Assembly: GCF_004000235.1 (NCBI RefSeq)
Contig: NZ_RCIO01000001.1
Location: 248,001-312,000, forward strand
Origin: Mesorhizobium sp. Z1-4
GTDB lineage: Bacteria; Pseudomonadota; Alphaproteobacteria; Rhizobiales; Rhizobiaceae
Direction of reading: 5' to 3'
Length of the DNA stretch: 64,000 bases
Below are positions 40,475 to 49,816 of the stretch, piece by piece. How positions within the stretch are numbered: the first letter of the stretch is position 1; each line of letters starts with the position of its first letter. The notes under the pieces are model-generated. The model did no database searches, was not told the origin of the DNA, and saw only the letters and a list, made by a program, of their open reading frames with translations. A program made the position numbers and the translations under genes.

Positions 40475-40484
40475 TGAATTTCCT

Positions 40485-43400
40485 TCAGTTTCCGTCGCGC
40501 ATCGCGGTGAAAGCGAGTGTCTGAATCTCAAACGGCCTGAATGTGAGGTGGAGCGTTCGGTCTCCATCCAGTACAAGATCGGATATCTGGCGGTTCAGGA
40601 GATCGATCCGGCGTGCCCTTGCGATGGGAAATTGCGTCTCTACCGCGACGGTGACGGGTCGGTTTCCATCCTCGACAAAGCGGACGATGATCTCGTCCTT
40701 GTTCTCGCCGGGCAGAACGGCGTGAATGGCGATGTTGGACGCATCGCATCTGAGAATGCCATTTGTGGCTGCTACCTGTGCGACGGTCGGCGCAGAACGA
40801 GGATGCCCAGTGGCCACGGCGGGGAATGCCTGCAATGGATGGCTGAATGCCTCTGCTGCGCGTGCAACGCGTTCGAGAGGTGAGGCCCCGCGTGCGACTG
40901 TTATGCCGTAGCGTATCCTGTGGGTCTCGCGATCGGCATCGGCAAGAGGGTGGACCGCCGATTTTATCAGGGTGAGCCGCAGCCTGCCTCCACGCGCGTC
41001 ATAACCATATTTGCAGTCGTTGATCAGCCCGATGGCGAGTTCCGGCTCGGCGCGTGCGACCCAGCGGTGCATGCTCGCCTCGAACCGCGCCCAGTCCCAA
41101 CTGGTATTGGCATGGGAGGCGCGCGTGACATGCCCGAACTGGATCTCCGAGTGAACCTGGCTGGTGGAGAGCGCAAAATCGAACCCAGCCTTGAGGACTG
41201 TCTGACTTTCCTTCCAGTCCACGAATGTGTCCAACTCGATCGTGTCGGCATCGTGGGCCAGCGAGACAATCTGGACAATGCGCGAGGCGTTGTAGACACG
41301 CTCGATCCGGAGCGCCGCGCGGTACGGACCGTCCTCCGCGATCTCGAACCGTGTCAGCGTATCGATCGGCCAGCTCTTCTGGTCGAAATACCAGTCGATA
41401 TCCCAGGCGTCCCAGTTGACCGGCTTGTCCTCGAAAGCCGTCAGTTCATTCGCCCGCCCGCCGGGTTCCAGCATCTCGCGTTCGAGCTGCCGGTCGTAGA
41501 GCGAGATGATCTCGCCGGCATCGTTGAAGACCACACGCAGCTTTCCATTCTCCAGCAAGCGCTCGCTCACTGAGAGATCCGACGACCAATTGGGCGTCGC
41601 GTCCGGTCCCGCGACGGGCGCAAGGCCCGTCAGACCGAGCGGCGCAACCGATGGCAAAGGTGCCAGAAACGCCGTCGTTCCATCGGCGCGGGTGATCTGC
41701 TGCGCCGGCAATTCGCCTTGCGGCGTCGCCACCCTGTTCTTCCCGTCCATCAGCTCGACCGGGATTGCCGCCAGCTCTCCATCGCGCGCCGTGCCGGTCG
41801 CGTTGATCACGGCGAGCGGAGCGTCGGTCAGTAGCGGGAGTTGACGGTGCAAAAGCGCCTGCGTGTTCGAGAAAAGCGCTTCATAATCGCGGTCGCTGTC
41901 TTCATAGACCTCGCGGATCGAGGTTCCCGGCAGAATGTCGTGGAACTGATTCAAAAGGACGATGCGCCAGAACTCGGACATTTGCCCGAGGCCCGAATCC
42001 GCCTCGGGATCGATCAGGCGCAGGAGCGACTGAAGCAGTTCCAGCTCCTTCATGCGGTTTTCGGCCAGGCGGTTCTTGAGCTTGTTGCGTGCAACGGATG
42101 TCAGGGTGCCGCGATGGTATTCGAGGTAAAGCTCGCCCACCCATTCCGGAAACCGCGGCTGGTTCGCGTCCATGGCACTTCCCAACCGTTCCAGGAATGG
42201 TGCGATGCCTTCGAATTTCAGCTTCGGGCTTCCGGGGATGCCGCGCTCCATTCGGCGCGCAATCTCGATCATCTGCTGATTGACGCCGCCGCCGCCGTCG
42301 CCGTGGCCGTAGGGTATCAGGTAGTTGTCGTTCAGGCCCTTCGGCTCGTAACGCTGCCACGCGCCTTGAACGTAGGACACGTCGAGGCTCGGCCCGTAAT
42401 TTGTGCGGATCGTCGGCGCGTCGTCCTTCTGGGTGGTGATTAGATAGGCCTTGACCTTCGTGCCGTCGATGCCCTGCCAGAAGAAGGTGTCATAGGGCAT
42501 GCGATTGGTGTCGTTCCAGGAAAGCTTGCTGGTCACCAGGAACTCGATGCCGGACTGCTGCATGATCTGGGGCAGCGCAGCGGAGTAGCCGAAGGTATCC
42601 GGCAACCAGAGGATTTTCGGGTCGATGTCGAAACGATCGCGATGGTAGCGCTTGCCGCGCTGGATCTGCCGCACCATGGATTCGCCGGAGATGATGTTGA
42701 CATCCGGTTCCAGCCACATTGCGCCTTCGATCTCGAAGCGGCCGGATTTCACATGCTCCCTGATTCTGGCGAACAGTTCAGGGGCGTCCTGTTCCAGATA
42801 GTCGAACAGAACGCACTGGTTGTACATGAATACGAAATCCGCGTTTTCGTCGAGCAGCTTGAGCGCGGTCGCCATGGAGCGCACCATCTTTTCCCTTGTC
42901 TGGGAAACCGGCCACAGCCAGGCCACGTCTATGTGGGTGTGGCCAACACAGCTCGCCGTCGGTTTGTCGTCCGTGTCGGACATGGCGTAGATTCCGGCAG
43001 CAATCGCCGCAGCGTGCGGAACCGATGTCGAGAATTTGGCGCGGTCCCTGAAGTCCAGCGCCAAAAGCGCCCGGTCAATGAGGTCGAACATGCGATGTTT
43101 GCGCAGATCGGTGTCCGGCAGGCGTATGGCCACCTCGAAGGGCACCGAAAGATCGTAGTAGAGCGCGGTGGCCGCGATATCGCGCCACAAAGTCTCGATC
43201 CCATATCCGCAAAGCAGCGTATCGTCTGCGGTGCAGTGGTTGATCTTCAGGACGGCGGTTTCGCCGGGCCATATCCGGTCGCCAGGCACGATTTCGGCGT
43301 GGTAGCCGTCTACTGCCTGAAGAATCTCGCCGTTCAACCAGACAAGACCCTGACCTTGCGTACGGCCCATAAGAACGTCGTTCTGTACGTTCACCATGAG

Positions 43401-43655
43401 CAACAGTTCGCAGCCCTCGGGGGGGACTGGCATGACGATCTCAGCCGCAAACCAGTGGTGGCACCGCGTACCTCCGAAAACGAGATCTGCGGGCGCGACC
43501 GGCCAGGTTCTCCAGTCCTCGGCAAGGACATCGTTCTGGCCCGCTTCGGTGGATTTATGATGCAATTGTACGGCGCTGCCGTCCCGCCATTGGCAATGTT
43601 CGCGCAGCTCGCTGAGAAACCGGAGAAGCTTCTCCTGCTGCTTGGCGATGTTCAT
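40485..43655 (-). CDS. GH38-family alpha-mannosidase, cytoplasmic
   Basis: A 1056-residue glycosidase expected to remove alpha-linked mannose. Family 38 features are clear. The zinc motif GHTHIDVAWLWPV supplies His241 and Asp243, and the nucleophile is Asp353 in LWLPDTFGYSAALPQIM. A further active-site segment is IPYGHGDGGGG near residue 455. An N-terminal beta domain and a long C-terminal beta-sandwich complete the usual length. There is no signal peptide, so it acts on mannosides already imported by the ABC system encoded around it. It lies 4 bp after the MalG-type permease gene. Confidence 0.95.
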   Translation of the reverse strand: MNIAKQQEKLLRFLSELREHCQWRDGSAVQLHHKSTEAGQNDVLAEDWRTWPVAPADLVFGGTRCHHWFAAEIVMPVPPEGCELLLMVNVQNDVLMGRTQGQGLVWLNGEILQAVDGYHAEIVPGDRIWPGETAVLKINHCTADDTLLCGYGIETLWRDIAATALYYDLSVPFEVAIRLPDTDLRKHRMFDLIDRALLALDFRDRAKFSTSVPHAAAIAAGIYAMSDTDDKPTASCVGHTHIDVAWLWPVSQTREKMVRSMATALKLLDENADFVFMYNQCVLFDYLEQDAPELFARIREHVKSGRFEIEGAMWLEPDVNIISGESMVRQIQRGKRYHRDRFDIDPKILWLPDTFGYSAALPQIMQQSGIEFLVTSKLSWNDTNRMPYDTFFWQGIDGTKVKAYLITTQKDDAPTIRTNYGPSLDVSYVQGAWQRYEPKGLNDNYLIPYGHGDGGGGVNQQMIEIARRMERGIPGSPKLKFEGIAPFLERLGSAMDANQPRFPEWVGELYLEYHRGTLTSVARNKLKNRLAENRMKELELLQSLLRLIDPEADSGLGQMSEFWRIVLLNQFHDILPGTSIREVYEDSDRDYEALFSNTQALLHRQLPLLTDAPLAVINATGTARDGELAAIPVELMDGKNRVATPQGELPAQQITRADGTTAFLAPLPSVAPLGLTGLAPVAGPDATPNWSSDLSVSERLLENGKLRVVFNDAGEIISLYDRQLEREMLEPGGRANELTAFEDKPVNWDAWDIDWYFDQKSWPIDTLTRFEIAEDGPYRAALRIERVYNASRIVQIVSLAHDADTIELDTFVDWKESQTVLKAGFDFALSTSQVHSEIQFGHVTRASHANTSWDWARFEASMHRWVARAEPELAIGLINDCKYGYDARGGRLRLTLIKSAVHPLADADRETHRIRYGITVARGASPLERVARAAEAFSHPLQAFPAVATGHPRSAPTVAQVAATNGILRCDASNIAIHAVLPGENKDEIIVRFVEDGNRPVTVAVETQFPIARARRIDLLNRQISDLVLDGDRTLHLTFRPFEIQTLAFTAMRDGN

Positions 43656-43659
43656 ATTG

Positions 43660-44487
43660 TTATCCCTTGACGCCTACGCCGGCAAAACCGGTCGTCAGAT
43701 TCCGCTTGAGGAGGAAGTAGACCAGAACGGCGGGTGCGGCGTAGATGATCGAATAGGCCGTCAGGAACCCGTAGTCGGTCGTTCCATACTGTCCGAACGC
43801 CGCATAAAGACCCACGGCCATCGGGAATTCCTGGTCGCTTCGCAACATCACGAAAGGAAACAGGAACTCGTTCCATGCGCTGGTGAAGGCCATGAACCAG
43901 ATGACGGCCAGACCCGCGCGCGAAAGGGGAAAAACAACGTGCAGCAGGTTCTGAGTCAGGGTGGCGCCCTCAATATAGGCCGCCTCCTCAAGCTCGGTCG
44001 GTATCGTGTCGAAGAAGTTCTTCAGCAGAAGAATGGCGAAGGGCAGGTTCATCAGGGTCAGGATGAGAACCACCCCGCCGGCGTTGAGAAGTCCGAGTAC
44101 ACGGCCTGTCAGAAACACCGGTATGATGATTGCCGTGGACGGCAGAATGCGCAGCAGCGCCAGGCTCCATAGAAGCGTGTCCTTGTAGGGAATTTTGAGC
44201 CGTGAGAACGGATATGCGGCCATACAGGCGACCGCCGTCGTCAGCATGGCCGTCGCAAGGGCGATGACCAGCGAATTGATGAACTGACGCAGCGATGTGC
44301 CCGAGAGGACGACTGCGAAATGTTCGAGGCTTATCCTGCTTGGAACAGAGAAACTTCCCGAAGCCTCGGGGTCGACCGAGGTCATGATTAGCCAGCTCAT
44401 CGGGCTGAGCCACACGATGATGACGGCACCCAGCAGCAGATTGACCGAGATGGTACGCGCCGGAGAAGGTCTGATCCCGGCAATCAT
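43660..44487 (-). CDS. ABC sugar importer permease, MalG type (cluster C)
   Basis: A 275-residue permease with six hydrophobic helices. The EAA loop is LEEAAYIEGATLTQNLLHV, and the C-terminus LKRNLTTGFAGVGVKG fits the MalG type. It overlaps the MalF-type gene by 4 bp and is followed closely by the mannosidase gene, which ties the enzyme to the transporter. Confidence 0.92.
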   Translation of the reverse strand: MIAGIRPSPARTISVNLLLGAVIIVWLSPMSWLIMTSVDPEASGSFSVPSRISLEHFAVVLSGTSLRQFINSLVIALATAMLTTAVACMAAYPFSRLKIPYKDTLLWSLALLRILPSTAIIIPVFLTGRVLGLLNAGGVVLILTLMNLPFAILLLKNFFDTIPTELEEAAYIEGATLTQNLLHVVFPLSRAGLAVIWFMAFTSAWNEFLFPFVMLRSDQEFPMAVGLYAAFGQYGTTDYGFLTAYSIIYAAPAVLVYFLLKRNLTTGFAGVGVKG

Positions 44488-45377
44488 CTGAGTGCGTCCT
44501 TGCCCTGGCGAACGTACAGAACCGAAAGTCCGGCAACTATCAGCATCATGGCTATAGCAATCGCAGAACCATAGCCGAGCTTCCCAACCTCGAATGCCTG
44601 TTTGTACATGTAGATGGACAACACTTCGGTGTCCCGGCCGGGGCCGCCGCCGGTAAGAGCCCAGATCAGCGAGAAGAACGCATAGGTCCAGATTGTCACA
44701 AGCAGGAGATTGGTGGCGATTTGCGGCCTGAGCAGTGGCACGAGAACGTATCGCAGGCGCTGCCAGGCATTGGCCCCGTCGACATAGGCAGCCTCCACCA
44801 CTTCACGGGATACGGTGTCGAGCGCGGCAGAAAACAGGAGGTAGGACCAGGCTGTGCCTTTCCAGATGTTCGAAATGACGACCAGTTCCATCGCATAAAG
44901 ATTGAGAAGATGAACACGTTCGAAGCCGAGCGGCCGAAGAATTACCGTGTTCAGCAGCCCGTCAGGGCTCGCAAGCGCGCTCCACATGAAGGCCGCCACC
45001 ACATCGGGTGCAAGCCAGCCGAAAAGCAGCGAGAATTCAACGATCCCGCGCAGTCTCTTTTTTCCACCCTTGAGTATCACCGCCAGCAGAAAGCCAATGC
45101 CACACTGGCCGACGATCGCGGAGAAGAAGGTGAAGACAGTGGTCGTCCACACCGCACCCAGAAAGCCGTCGCGCGCTACGAGCCGCACATAATTGTCGAA
45201 GCCGACGAAACTGGGTTCGATCGCCTTACGCCCCAGAAGGGCAAGGTCGGTAAAGCTTACGGCGATCGTCCAGCCCGCATAGACGCCGAACAGCATGATG
45301 AAAAGAATGGCCGGCAGCGCACCGACCACCAGTGGTGCCGCTGAGCGGCGGAGCCAGACGTGTGAGGTGGCGATCAA
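44484..45377 (-). CDS. ABC sugar importer permease, MalF type (cluster C)
   Basis: A 297-residue permease with six hydrophobic helices. The EAA loop is VEAAYVDGANAWQRLRYVLV and the last loop reads ALTGGGPGRDTEVLSIYMYK, a family hallmark. It is 138 bp from the binding-protein gene upstream, and that gap contains two hairpins. The following permease overlaps it by ATGA. Confidence 0.92.
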   Translation of the reverse strand: MIATSHVWLRRSAAPLVVGALPAILFIMLFGVYAGWTIAVSFTDLALLGRKAIEPSFVGFDNYVRLVARDGFLGAVWTTTVFTFFSAIVGQCGIGFLLAVILKGGKKRLRGIVEFSLLFGWLAPDVVAAFMWSALASPDGLLNTVILRPLGFERVHLLNLYAMELVVISNIWKGTAWSYLLFSAALDTVSREVVEAAYVDGANAWQRLRYVLVPLLRPQIATNLLLVTIWTYAFFSLIWALTGGGPGRDTEVLSIYMYKQAFEVGKLGYGSAIAIAMMLIVAGLSVLYVRQGKDALR

Positions 45378-45433
45378 CGTGCTCTCGCTGTCTCAATGGT
45401 GTTTTCATATTGGCGCGCAGGGGACCGTTTCGA

Positions 45434-45490
45434 GCAGGCCCGCCGAAACGCGCCTGCCGTTTTTTTTGCGGCACGACCCGTGTCGGGCCG
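45434..45490 (-). other. Two intercistronic hairpins after the cluster C binding-protein gene
   Basis: Hairpin 1: CGGCACGAC (45469-45477) and GTCGGGCCG (45482-45490), nine pairs with one mismatch. Hairpin 2: GCAGGC (45434-45439) and GCCTGC (45452-45457). Between them is a run of eight T on the plus strand (45460-45467), so hairpin 2 would look like a terminator for plus-strand transcription, towards the binding-protein gene. On the operon's own strand the T-run is an A-run, so attenuation or mRNA protection is more likely. Confidence 0.6.
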
Positions 45491-45515
45491 TGGGGTGTTC
45501 GCGGCGATCCGAACG

Positions 45516-46835
45516 CTACTGGATGACCTTAACCTCGTCCGCGCCGAACTCGTCCTCAAGACTTGTCCGGTAGGCGCCGACGGCATCATCGATCGACTGC
45601 CCGTCGAGGATCGCCGCCGTGGCTTCCTGAATGAATGCGGAAACGGATGAGTATCCAGGGTAAGTGTCCCGGCCTGTCGTGCGCTCAAGCAGCGGGGACA
45701 GCGAACTCAGATAGGCGTCGGCTTTGTACTCAGGTGCCTCCAGCGCGTCCCTGCGCACGGCTACACGGCCCTGCTTGGCCACCCAGGCGGCGTATTTGGG
45801 CCCATCCAGAATGGTCTCGATGAGTTTCCATGCGGCGTCTTTCTGGGTTGATTGTTCGCTGATGCCGAAATTCCAGCCGCCGGAGATGTTGCTGAACTCC
45901 GGAGCCCCTTCAGAACCGTCTCCCGGGAAGGGTGCCCAGGCCATGAAAGCATCGATTTCCGCAGGTGTCTTCTCGGTCCCGACAGCACGCCAAACGCTGC
46001 GGTACTCCCAGGACCCGTTGGCCATAATGCCGATCTTGCCTTCCGCAAAAGCGCGGCGCATGTCACCCCATACATCCGGGGTATAGTAGAGCTCGCGGGC
46101 GGAAAGACCACGTTCCACGAAAATGTCCTGGTAAAGCCCCAGAACCTTGCGGATCGCCGGACTGTCGCCGATCCACACGCCCTCATTCCAGTCTCTCAGA
46201 CGGTTGCGACCACCCTCACTGGCGTCGGCGCCCAGAAGGGCCATGTAGAAGCCTTGCATGGTCGTGGCTTCGCCCATCTTCGTTCCGACGGGGAAATAGA
46301 GTGGATACTCAATCTCCGGCAGGGCGGCCTTGATCTTCTCTGCGGTGTCGAGAACCTCGTTCCAGTCAACCGGCTTCCACGGTTCCTCGATACCCGCCTG
46401 CTCAAATATGGCGCGATTATACCAGAGCATGCGCACATCGGTGTAATTGGGGATGCCACGCACGGAGCCGGAGATGGTCGATATCTCCTTCAGAGAGCCG
46501 AAGTAGAGCGGCCAGTCCTCCCAGTTTCCCACATAGCCGGTCAGGTCCGCCAGATAGCCGCTTTCCGTGTATTCCGAGGTGCGGTAGCTGTCGTAGACGA
46601 CGACGTCCGAGGCCGCGCCGCCCGCGAAGTCGACCACCAGCCGCTGATCGATGTCTTTCGGCACGACCACCGAAACGACCTTCTCACCCGTCTCGCTTTC
46701 AAACTGGCGGAAAGCGGGTTCGAGCAGCTCCTCCCAGCCCGACGGATAGGTGACGGTGACGTCGGCAATCGCCGACGAAGCGAAACTGCCTATCGCGGTA
46801 AGGGCAGTTGCGCCGAGAATTAGCAATCTACGCAT
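45516..46835 (-). CDS. ABC sugar-binding protein (cluster C)
   Basis: A 439-residue periplasmic binding protein with a Sec signal peptide (MRRLLILGATALTAIGSF, cleavage after SSAIA). The mature part has the iron/sugar-binding family 1 pattern (VTYPSGWEELLEPAFRQFE; WKLIETILDGPKYAAWVAKQ). The ATG has GGGAGGAAG upstream. It heads the operon with the mannosidase, so the ligand is probably a mannose-containing oligosaccharide. An exact promoter with an embedded palindrome lies 44 bp upstream. Confidence 0.92.
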   Translation of the reverse strand: MRRLLILGATALTAIGSFASSAIADVTVTYPSGWEELLEPAFRQFESETGEKVVSVVVPKDIDQRLVVDFAGGAASDVVVYDSYRTSEYTESGYLADLTGYVGNWEDWPLYFGSLKEISTISGSVRGIPNYTDVRMLWYNRAIFEQAGIEEPWKPVDWNEVLDTAEKIKAALPEIEYPLYFPVGTKMGEATTMQGFYMALLGADASEGGRNRLRDWNEGVWIGDSPAIRKVLGLYQDIFVERGLSARELYYTPDVWGDMRRAFAEGKIGIMANGSWEYRSVWRAVGTEKTPAEIDAFMAWAPFPGDGSEGAPEFSNISGGWNFGISEQSTQKDAAWKLIETILDGPKYAAWVAKQGRVAVRRDALEAPEYKADAYLSSLSPLLERTTGRDTYPGYSSVSAFIQEATAAILDGQSIDDAVGAYRTSLEDEFGADEVKVIQ

Positions 46836-46879
46836 TTTCTTCCTCCCAGAAGTTGAGTTGCCACAACCGTTTTTTTGGA

Positions 46880-46908
46880 CTAGTACAACGTTGTACTAGC
46901 GCTGTCAA
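46880..46908 (-). promoter_or_regulatory. Cluster C promoter with a perfect 20-bp operator
   Basis: On the minus strand TTGACA (46903-46908), a 17-bp spacer and TACTAG (46880-46885) form a good sigma-70 promoter. The palindrome CTAGTACAACGTTGTACTAG (46880-46899) is perfect over 20 bp, has the central CG of LacI-family sites and fills the spacer and -10 element. A bound repressor would block RNA polymerase directly. Confidence 0.85.
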
Positions 46909-47297
46909 TTTGTGCGCAAGGAGAGCCAGTACATCGACCTGAAGATTTAGCGGCAGTCGAAGATGCACATTGTACGAAAGGCGAAATCAGCTGCAGATCG
47001 GCCCGCTTGACCCGAAATTCCCTGTAAATTTCCGGTAAATGCACCCGAGACCGGTTCTCTGGCGTGTGGACCCACAGCCAACCATCTTCGTGTTTCCGGC
47101 ATTTCCAGTTTGGACGGCAAATGGCTGCAAGGTATCGGTGGTTTAGCCGAGCGAGCCTCAAACGGAGACCGCCACCAGGCCTCCAATCCGACCGTATTTC
47201 TCGCAAAGTCTCTGCCGACCATTTCCGGACTGACAGTTTGGCGGCCCCGCATCGGCCGACGCCGGGGCCGATCCCGCCCCCGGCGCGCCTAACTAGG
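46909..47297. other. Gap of nearly 400 bp without a recognisable gene
   Basis: Between the cluster C promoter and the end of the TRAP binding-protein gene I see no family-like frame. The segment near 47012-47036 (rich in GGAAATTTACAGGGAATT on the minus strand) resembles a short repeat I recall from rhizobial intergenic regions, but I cannot confirm it. Neither a tRNA nor an insertion sequence was found here. Confidence 0.5.
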
Positions 47298-48341
47298 TTA
47301 GTGCGTTCCGTTGGCCCGCTCGAGCCGCTCTTTCATCAGCGAAAGCAACTCGCCGGCCTTCTGATCGAGATTGGCCTCGACATGCGCCTCAAAAGCCGGT
47401 TGCGTGGCCGCCTTCATCGCTGCGCGTTCATCGGCGGTGAACGCGGTCACCTCCATTTCCTTCTTCAGGCCGGCAAGGCCGCGGTCGGATGCCTCGATGA
47501 TGCGCGACAGCCCCCTGCTCGCCGCAATGCAAGACGTCGCGGCATATCCCAGGATACGCTGCTGCCCGGGCTCGAGCCCGTCCCAGAAGCTCTTGTTGAG
47601 GATGAAGGTGTATGGCGAGAACAGGTGATTGGTCAGCGTAAGATACTGCTGCACCTCGGAGAAATTGGAAAAAGCGATGATCGGGATCGGGTTCATCTGC
47701 CCGTCGATCACCTTGGTCTGGAGAGCCGAATAAACCTCGCCCCACGGCAACGGATAGGCTTCCGCTCCAAGCGCCTGAACAATCGTCTGGTGTGACGGCA
47801 ACGTCATCGTACGGATGCGGACATTCTCGAAATCGGCCAGCTTTTCGATCTTGCGCCGCGAATTTGTTACCGCAAAGAACCCACCGGTATCGGGAAAGCC
47901 CAGAACCACGACGTCGCCCAGCGTATCTTCGATATCCGAAGCCAGTGCTTCGCCGAAAGGCCCATCGAACACCTCATAGGTCGCGGCGTTGGAATCGAAC
48001 GCGAACGGCAGGTTCAGCACATCGATCCGTGGATAATAGGAAGCCAGGGGACCGGTAGACGATAGAGTGGCCTGAATGACGCCATCGCGCACGAGCTGAA
48101 CATGTTCAGTGGCGGTGCCGAGCTGGGCAGTGGGAAAGATCTCCACCTTGATCGATCCATTGGTGTCGGCCTCAACGATATTGGCGAACACCGCCGCGCA
48201 TGCATGCGCCGGATTGTCATAGGGATCGGCCTTGGTGTCGTGGCCGAATTTCAGCACGGCGTCGGCCATGGCTGTCGAAGCAATGCTTGCGCCGAACAAT
48301 GTTCCGGCTAGCAGACCGAGTGCGAGATTTCTGGTTTTCAT
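47298..48341 (-). CDS. TRAP transporter substrate-binding protein, DctP type
   Basis: A 347-residue periplasmic binding protein with a Sec signal peptide (LALGLLAGTLFGASIAS, cleavage after TAMA). The carboxylate-binding segment ENVRIRTMTLPSHQTIVQAL with its conserved arginine and the downstream DGQMNPIP mark the DctP family, so the ligand is probably an organic acid. The start is the ATG at 48341, preceded by GAGG. It lies 192 bp after the DctM gene and has its own palindromic operator, an unusual order for a TRAP operon, where the binding protein generally comes first. Confidence 0.93.
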   Translation of the reverse strand: MKTRNLALGLLAGTLFGASIASTAMADAVLKFGHDTKADPYDNPAHACAAVFANIVEADTNGSIKVEIFPTAQLGTATEHVQLVRDGVIQATLSSTGPLASYYPRIDVLNLPFAFDSNAATYEVFDGPFGEALASDIEDTLGDVVVLGFPDTGGFFAVTNSRRKIEKLADFENVRIRTMTLPSHQTIVQALGAEAYPLPWGEVYSALQTKVIDGQMNPIPIIAFSNFSEVQQYLTLTNHLFSPYTFILNKSFWDGLEPGQQRILGYAATSCIAASRGLSRIIEASDRGLAGLKKEMEVTAFTADERAAMKAATQPAFEAHVEANLDQKAGELLSLMKERLERANGTH

Positions 48342-48380
48342 GGTTTCCTCCACGAGGTTGAGGATGCGGAACATCCGGAA

Positions 48381-48400
48381 TTAACTGACTAGTCGGTTAA
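48381..48400. promoter_or_regulatory. TetR-type operator before the TRAP binding-protein gene
   Basis: TTAACTGACTAGTCGGTTAA is a 20-bp palindrome with one mismatched pair. Its core ACTGACTAGTCGGT differs in one base from the perfect 14-bp palindrome at 56348-56361. It lies about 40 bp before the dctP ATG. The TetR gene at 51425 is the natural candidate to bind both. Confidence 0.8.
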
Positions 48401-48533
48401 TCTTGCAGCTGTCCTTTCGTTGCGTTGATTGGTTCGTGAACAGGTTCATGTCAGGCGTATTAGTGCCGGCACAGCGGCGCGAGGCCTGATCCGCGGCAAC
48501 ATGCCTTTGCGGGCAGGCCGGGCGCGATGAGGC

Positions 48534-49814
48534 TCACAGGAACCCCAGCCATTCAGGCAACAGCAGCGCAAGCCCCGGCCAGAATGCAATCAGCAGCAGT
48601 ATGGCCAATTCGGCCAGCAGGAACGGCCAGAGCTGTACGGCAATGCGCTCGATGCGCTCTCCGGTGACGGAAGACAAAACGAACAGGCACGCGCCGACAG
48701 GCGGCGTCATCAGCGAGACATTCAGCGCCAGAACGAAGACGATACCGGCATGCAGGGGATCGAGTCCGACCTGCACCGCCAGGGGTGTAAGCACCGGTGC
48801 CAGGATGATCAGGATGGCCGTGATGTCCATGACCATGCCGATAATCAGCAGAACACCTATGATGAGCAGGATCGCAATATAGCCATTGTCGGAAATCCCC
48901 GTAACTGCACCTGCGATCGCCTGCGGCAGCTGGTTGAAGCTCAACCACCATCCGAAAATGCTGGCAAATGCGATGATGGCAAAGACAACGCCCGTTATGC
49001 GGGCCGTGCGCACAAGCATCGCAAACAGCGCCGCGACGGTAAGCGTCCGGTAGACAAAAAAGCCAATGAAAGCGGCATATGCGACCGCCAGTGCTGCCGC
49101 CTCGGTCGGCGTGACGACACCGCCGAGGATGCCAGCCAGAATGATCGCCGGCATCATCAGCGCTGTGATGGAATCGCGTATCACCTGCAAGGTTTCGGCG
49201 CGCGATGCCCGCGTTTCGGCGCGTGGCAGGTTGCGCCGCCGGGCACCGACGGCAATCACCGCCATACAGGCGGCGCAGATCAGCAACCCCGGCAGGATTC
49301 CGGCTGCAAACAAGCCGCCAATTGAGACGCCCATAAGCGACCCGTAGACGACCATTAGGCTGGATGGCGGAATGGTCGGTCCGATGATCGATCCGGCGGC
49401 CGTCACCGCGCAGGCATAGTCGCGTCGATAGCCCTGCTTGACCATCTCGGGAACCAGCGTCCGGCCGAAGGCCGCAGCATCCGCAGTGGCGGCACCCGTG
49501 AGCCCCGAAAAAAAGACCGACGCCATCATATTGGTGTGCGCGAGGCCGCCGCGCAGACGGCCGACCAGGAGGTTCGCAAGCCCGATCAGCCGCGTGGTAA
49601 TGCCGATATGCGACATGATTTCACCGGCGAGGATGAAGAACGGCATTGCCAGGAACGGAAAGATATTCAGGCCGTTGAACATCTTGGACGGGCCGAGCGC
49701 CACAAACTGGTCGCCGCCGATGGTAATTAGGCCAAGGACGCCTGCAAGCCCGATCGCGAAACTGATCGGCATTCCCAATACCAGCAGTCCGACAAACACC
49801 AGAACGACAAGCAT
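48534..49814 (-). CDS. TRAP transporter large permease, DctM type
   Basis: A 426-residue membrane protein with about 12-13 hydrophobic segments, the ion-coupled channel of the TRAP importer. Typical DctM segments are GEIMSHIGITTRLIGLANLLVGRLRGGL in part (only a portion read here as evidence), LTGAATADAAAFG and GPTIPPSSLMVVYG. It follows the DctQ gene by 2 bp. The matching binding protein is encoded 192 bp further on. Confidence 0.93.
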   Translation of the reverse strand: MLVVLVFVGLLVLGMPISFAIGLAGVLGLITIGGDQFVALGPSKMFNGLNIFPFLAMPFFILAGEIMSHIGITTRLIGLANLLVGRLRGGLAHTNMMASVFFSGLTGAATADAAAFGRTLVPEMVKQGYRRDYACAVTAAGSIIGPTIPPSSLMVVYGSLMGVSIGGLFAAGILPGLLICAACMAVIAVGARRRNLPRAETRASRAETLQVIRDSITALMMPAIILAGILGGVVTPTEAAALAVAYAAFIGFFVYRTLTVAALFAMLVRTARITGVVFAIIAFASIFGWWLSFNQLPQAIAGAVTGISDNGYIAILLIIGVLLIIGMVMDITAILIILAPVLTPLAVQVGLDPLHAGIVFVLALNVSLMTPPVGACLFVLSSVTGERIERIAVQLWPFLLAELAILLLIAFWPGLALLLPEWLGFL

Positions 49815-49816
49815 GC

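Noticed and set aside
45460-45467. Run of eight T after a small stem, a plus-strand terminator pattern
   Set aside because: No gene on the plus strand leads into it. I list the stems as intercistronic hairpins of the minus-strand operon instead.
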